From positions 1-7,128 of the forward strand of contig DATLBY010000111.1 of assembly GCA_035526665.1 (NCBI GenBank): a DNA stretch of 7,128 nucleotides, given 5' to 3'. The translations under genes and the position numbers were made by a program. The first letter of the stretch is position 1. Every line of letters starts with the position of its first letter. Positions 6,297 to 7,128 of this stretch are shown here, piece after piece. The notes beneath the pieces were generated by a model that was not told the DNA's origin, did no database searches, and saw nothing but the letters and a program-made list of their open reading frames with translations. The DNA comes from DATLBY01 sp035526665. Lineage in GTDB: Bacteria; Acidobacteriota; Terriglobia; Bryobacterales; Bryobacteraceae.

Positions 6297-7128
6297 CTTA
6301 CCGGATCGTCCACAAGACGACTTATCGATACAAACATGCGGTCTCGTTCGGGAATCACGCAGTCTATCTCGCGCCCCGTTCGCAGGTTCACCACCGCTGC
6401 GAGTCGTATGAGCTGCTGGTTACGCCCGCTCCCGCCGCACAAAGCGAGCGGGCGGACTACTTTGGCAACCGCGTCAGCCTGTTCACCATACAGGAGCCGC
6501 ACGAGGATCTCATTATTGAGGCGCGCAGCAGGGTGACCATCCATGGCGGAGCAACTTGGCCCAAGCAGTCCATGGCATGGGACGAAGCCGCCGCGGCATT
6601 ACCCGGCGAAACTACGCCGGCGAGCCTGGAGGCATTGCAGTTCGTGTTTGAATCGCCCCGCATCCGGCCGAATCCGGAGTTCGCCGCGTATGCGGCGGCA
6701 TCTTTTCCTCCCGGCCGCCCTCTGGCCGAGGCACTCCTCCATTTCACGGCGCGCATTCACGGCGAGTTTCACTTCGACTCGAAGGCGACCGACGTGCGAA
6801 CGCCGCCTGAGGAAGTGCTGCGGAAGCGGAAGGGTGTGTGTCAGGATTTCGCGCATCTGCAGATTGCCTGCCTGCGGTCCCTGAACCTGCCAGCCCGCTA
6901 TGTGAGCGGCTACCTGCGGACGTATCCGCCTCCGGGCCGTCCCCGGCTGGTGGGAGCGGATGCTTCACACGCTTGGGTGTCCGTCTACTGTCCGGGAGCG
7001 GGTTGGCTCGACTTGGATCCCACCAACAATGTGGTCCCCTCGGAAAGTCATGTCACGCTCGCATGGGGACGCGACTACAGTGACGTAAGTCCCGTTCGTG
7101 GAGTGATCCTGGGGGGCAAGGATCACAC
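6293..7128 (+). CDS. Transglutaminase-like protein with intact Cys-His-Asp triad, partial: C-terminus beyond right edge
   Basis: The reading frame is open from ATG 6293 to the window end, giving 278 residues. MTYRIVHKTTYRYKHAVSFGNHAVYLAPR is split here as its two recognisable parts: MTYRIVHKTTYRY (N-terminal beta strand) and NHAVYLAPR (21-29), both typical of the bacterial transglutaminase N-terminal domain. The papain-like core follows: C183 in KGVCQDFAHLQIACLR, LPARYVSGYL, H226 in ADASHAWVSVY, and D242 in WLDLDPTNN. The triad is complete, so amide hydrolysis or transfer is plausible. The GWLDLDPTNNVVP and HVTLAWGRDYSDVSPVRG segments and GVILGG near the edge indicate that only about 10-20 residues are missing. 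Its ATG overlaps the ATP-grasp/alpha-E stop by four bases, with AGGCGG immediately upstream. It is probably made stoichiometrically with that enzyme. Whether it processes, hydrolyses or cross-links the amidoligase product is inference. Confidence 0.93.
   Translation, partial: MTYRIVHKTTYRYKHAVSFGNHAVYLAPRSQVHHRCESYELLVTPAPAAQSERADYFGNRVSLFTIQEPHEDLIIEARSRVTIHGGATWPKQSMAWDEAAAALPGETTPASLEALQFVFESPRIRPNPEFAAYAAASFPPGRPLAEALLHFTARIHGEFHFDSKATDVRTPPEEVLRKRKGVCQDFAHLQIACLRSLNLPARYVSGYLRTYPPPGRPRLVGADASHAWVSVYCPGAGWLDLDPTNNVVPSESHVTLAWGRDYSDVSPVRGVILGGKDH

Overview
This is a GC-rich bacterial window of closely packed genes on both strands. The PQQ-dehydrogenase-like gene and the overall style resemble Acidobacteriota (Solibacter/Bryobacter-like). 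That placement is a weak inference from protein flavour, because the window has no rRNA or other phylogenetic marker. I see no tRNA, rRNA, CRISPR array, insertion sequence or integrase.

Layout. (1) 1-1632, minus strand: a secreted PQQ-dependent sugar-dehydrogenase-like protein, followed 12 nt later by exodeoxyribonuclease III, whose C-terminus is cut off by the left window edge. (2) 1633-1713: a short divergent intergenic region with a 20-of-22-base palindrome and tandem TTGACA boxes. (3) 1714-2586, plus strand: a two-gene toxin-antitoxin module, an Xre/DUF2384 (MbcA/ParS-like) antitoxin abutting a RES-domain toxin. (4) 2606-3409, minus strand: a 267-residue transglutaminase-like protein, convergent with the toxin gene. 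(5) 3410-3803: about 394 nt with no convincing gene but several inverted repeats. (6) 3804-6296, plus strand: an 830-residue fusion of a circularly permuted ATP-grasp enzyme (DUF404/DUF407 type) with an alpha-E (DUF403) helical domain. (7) 6293 to the right edge: a second transglutaminase-like protein, overlapping its upstream neighbour by ATGA and lacking only a short C-terminus.

Blocks 4-7 form one functional unit: ATP-grasp, alpha-E and two distinct transglutaminase-like proteins around a shared divergent regulatory region. This gene set is known from comparative genomics as a predicted amidoligase/peptide-modification system that often travels with the proteasome-like peptidase Anbu. Its substrate is unresolved as far as I know. 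The peptidase is not in this window; the plus-strand operon runs off the right edge, where it could lie. The most notable local detail is that the minus-strand transglutaminase keeps the Cys and Asp of the papain-like triad but has Ala where its neighbour has the catalytic His.
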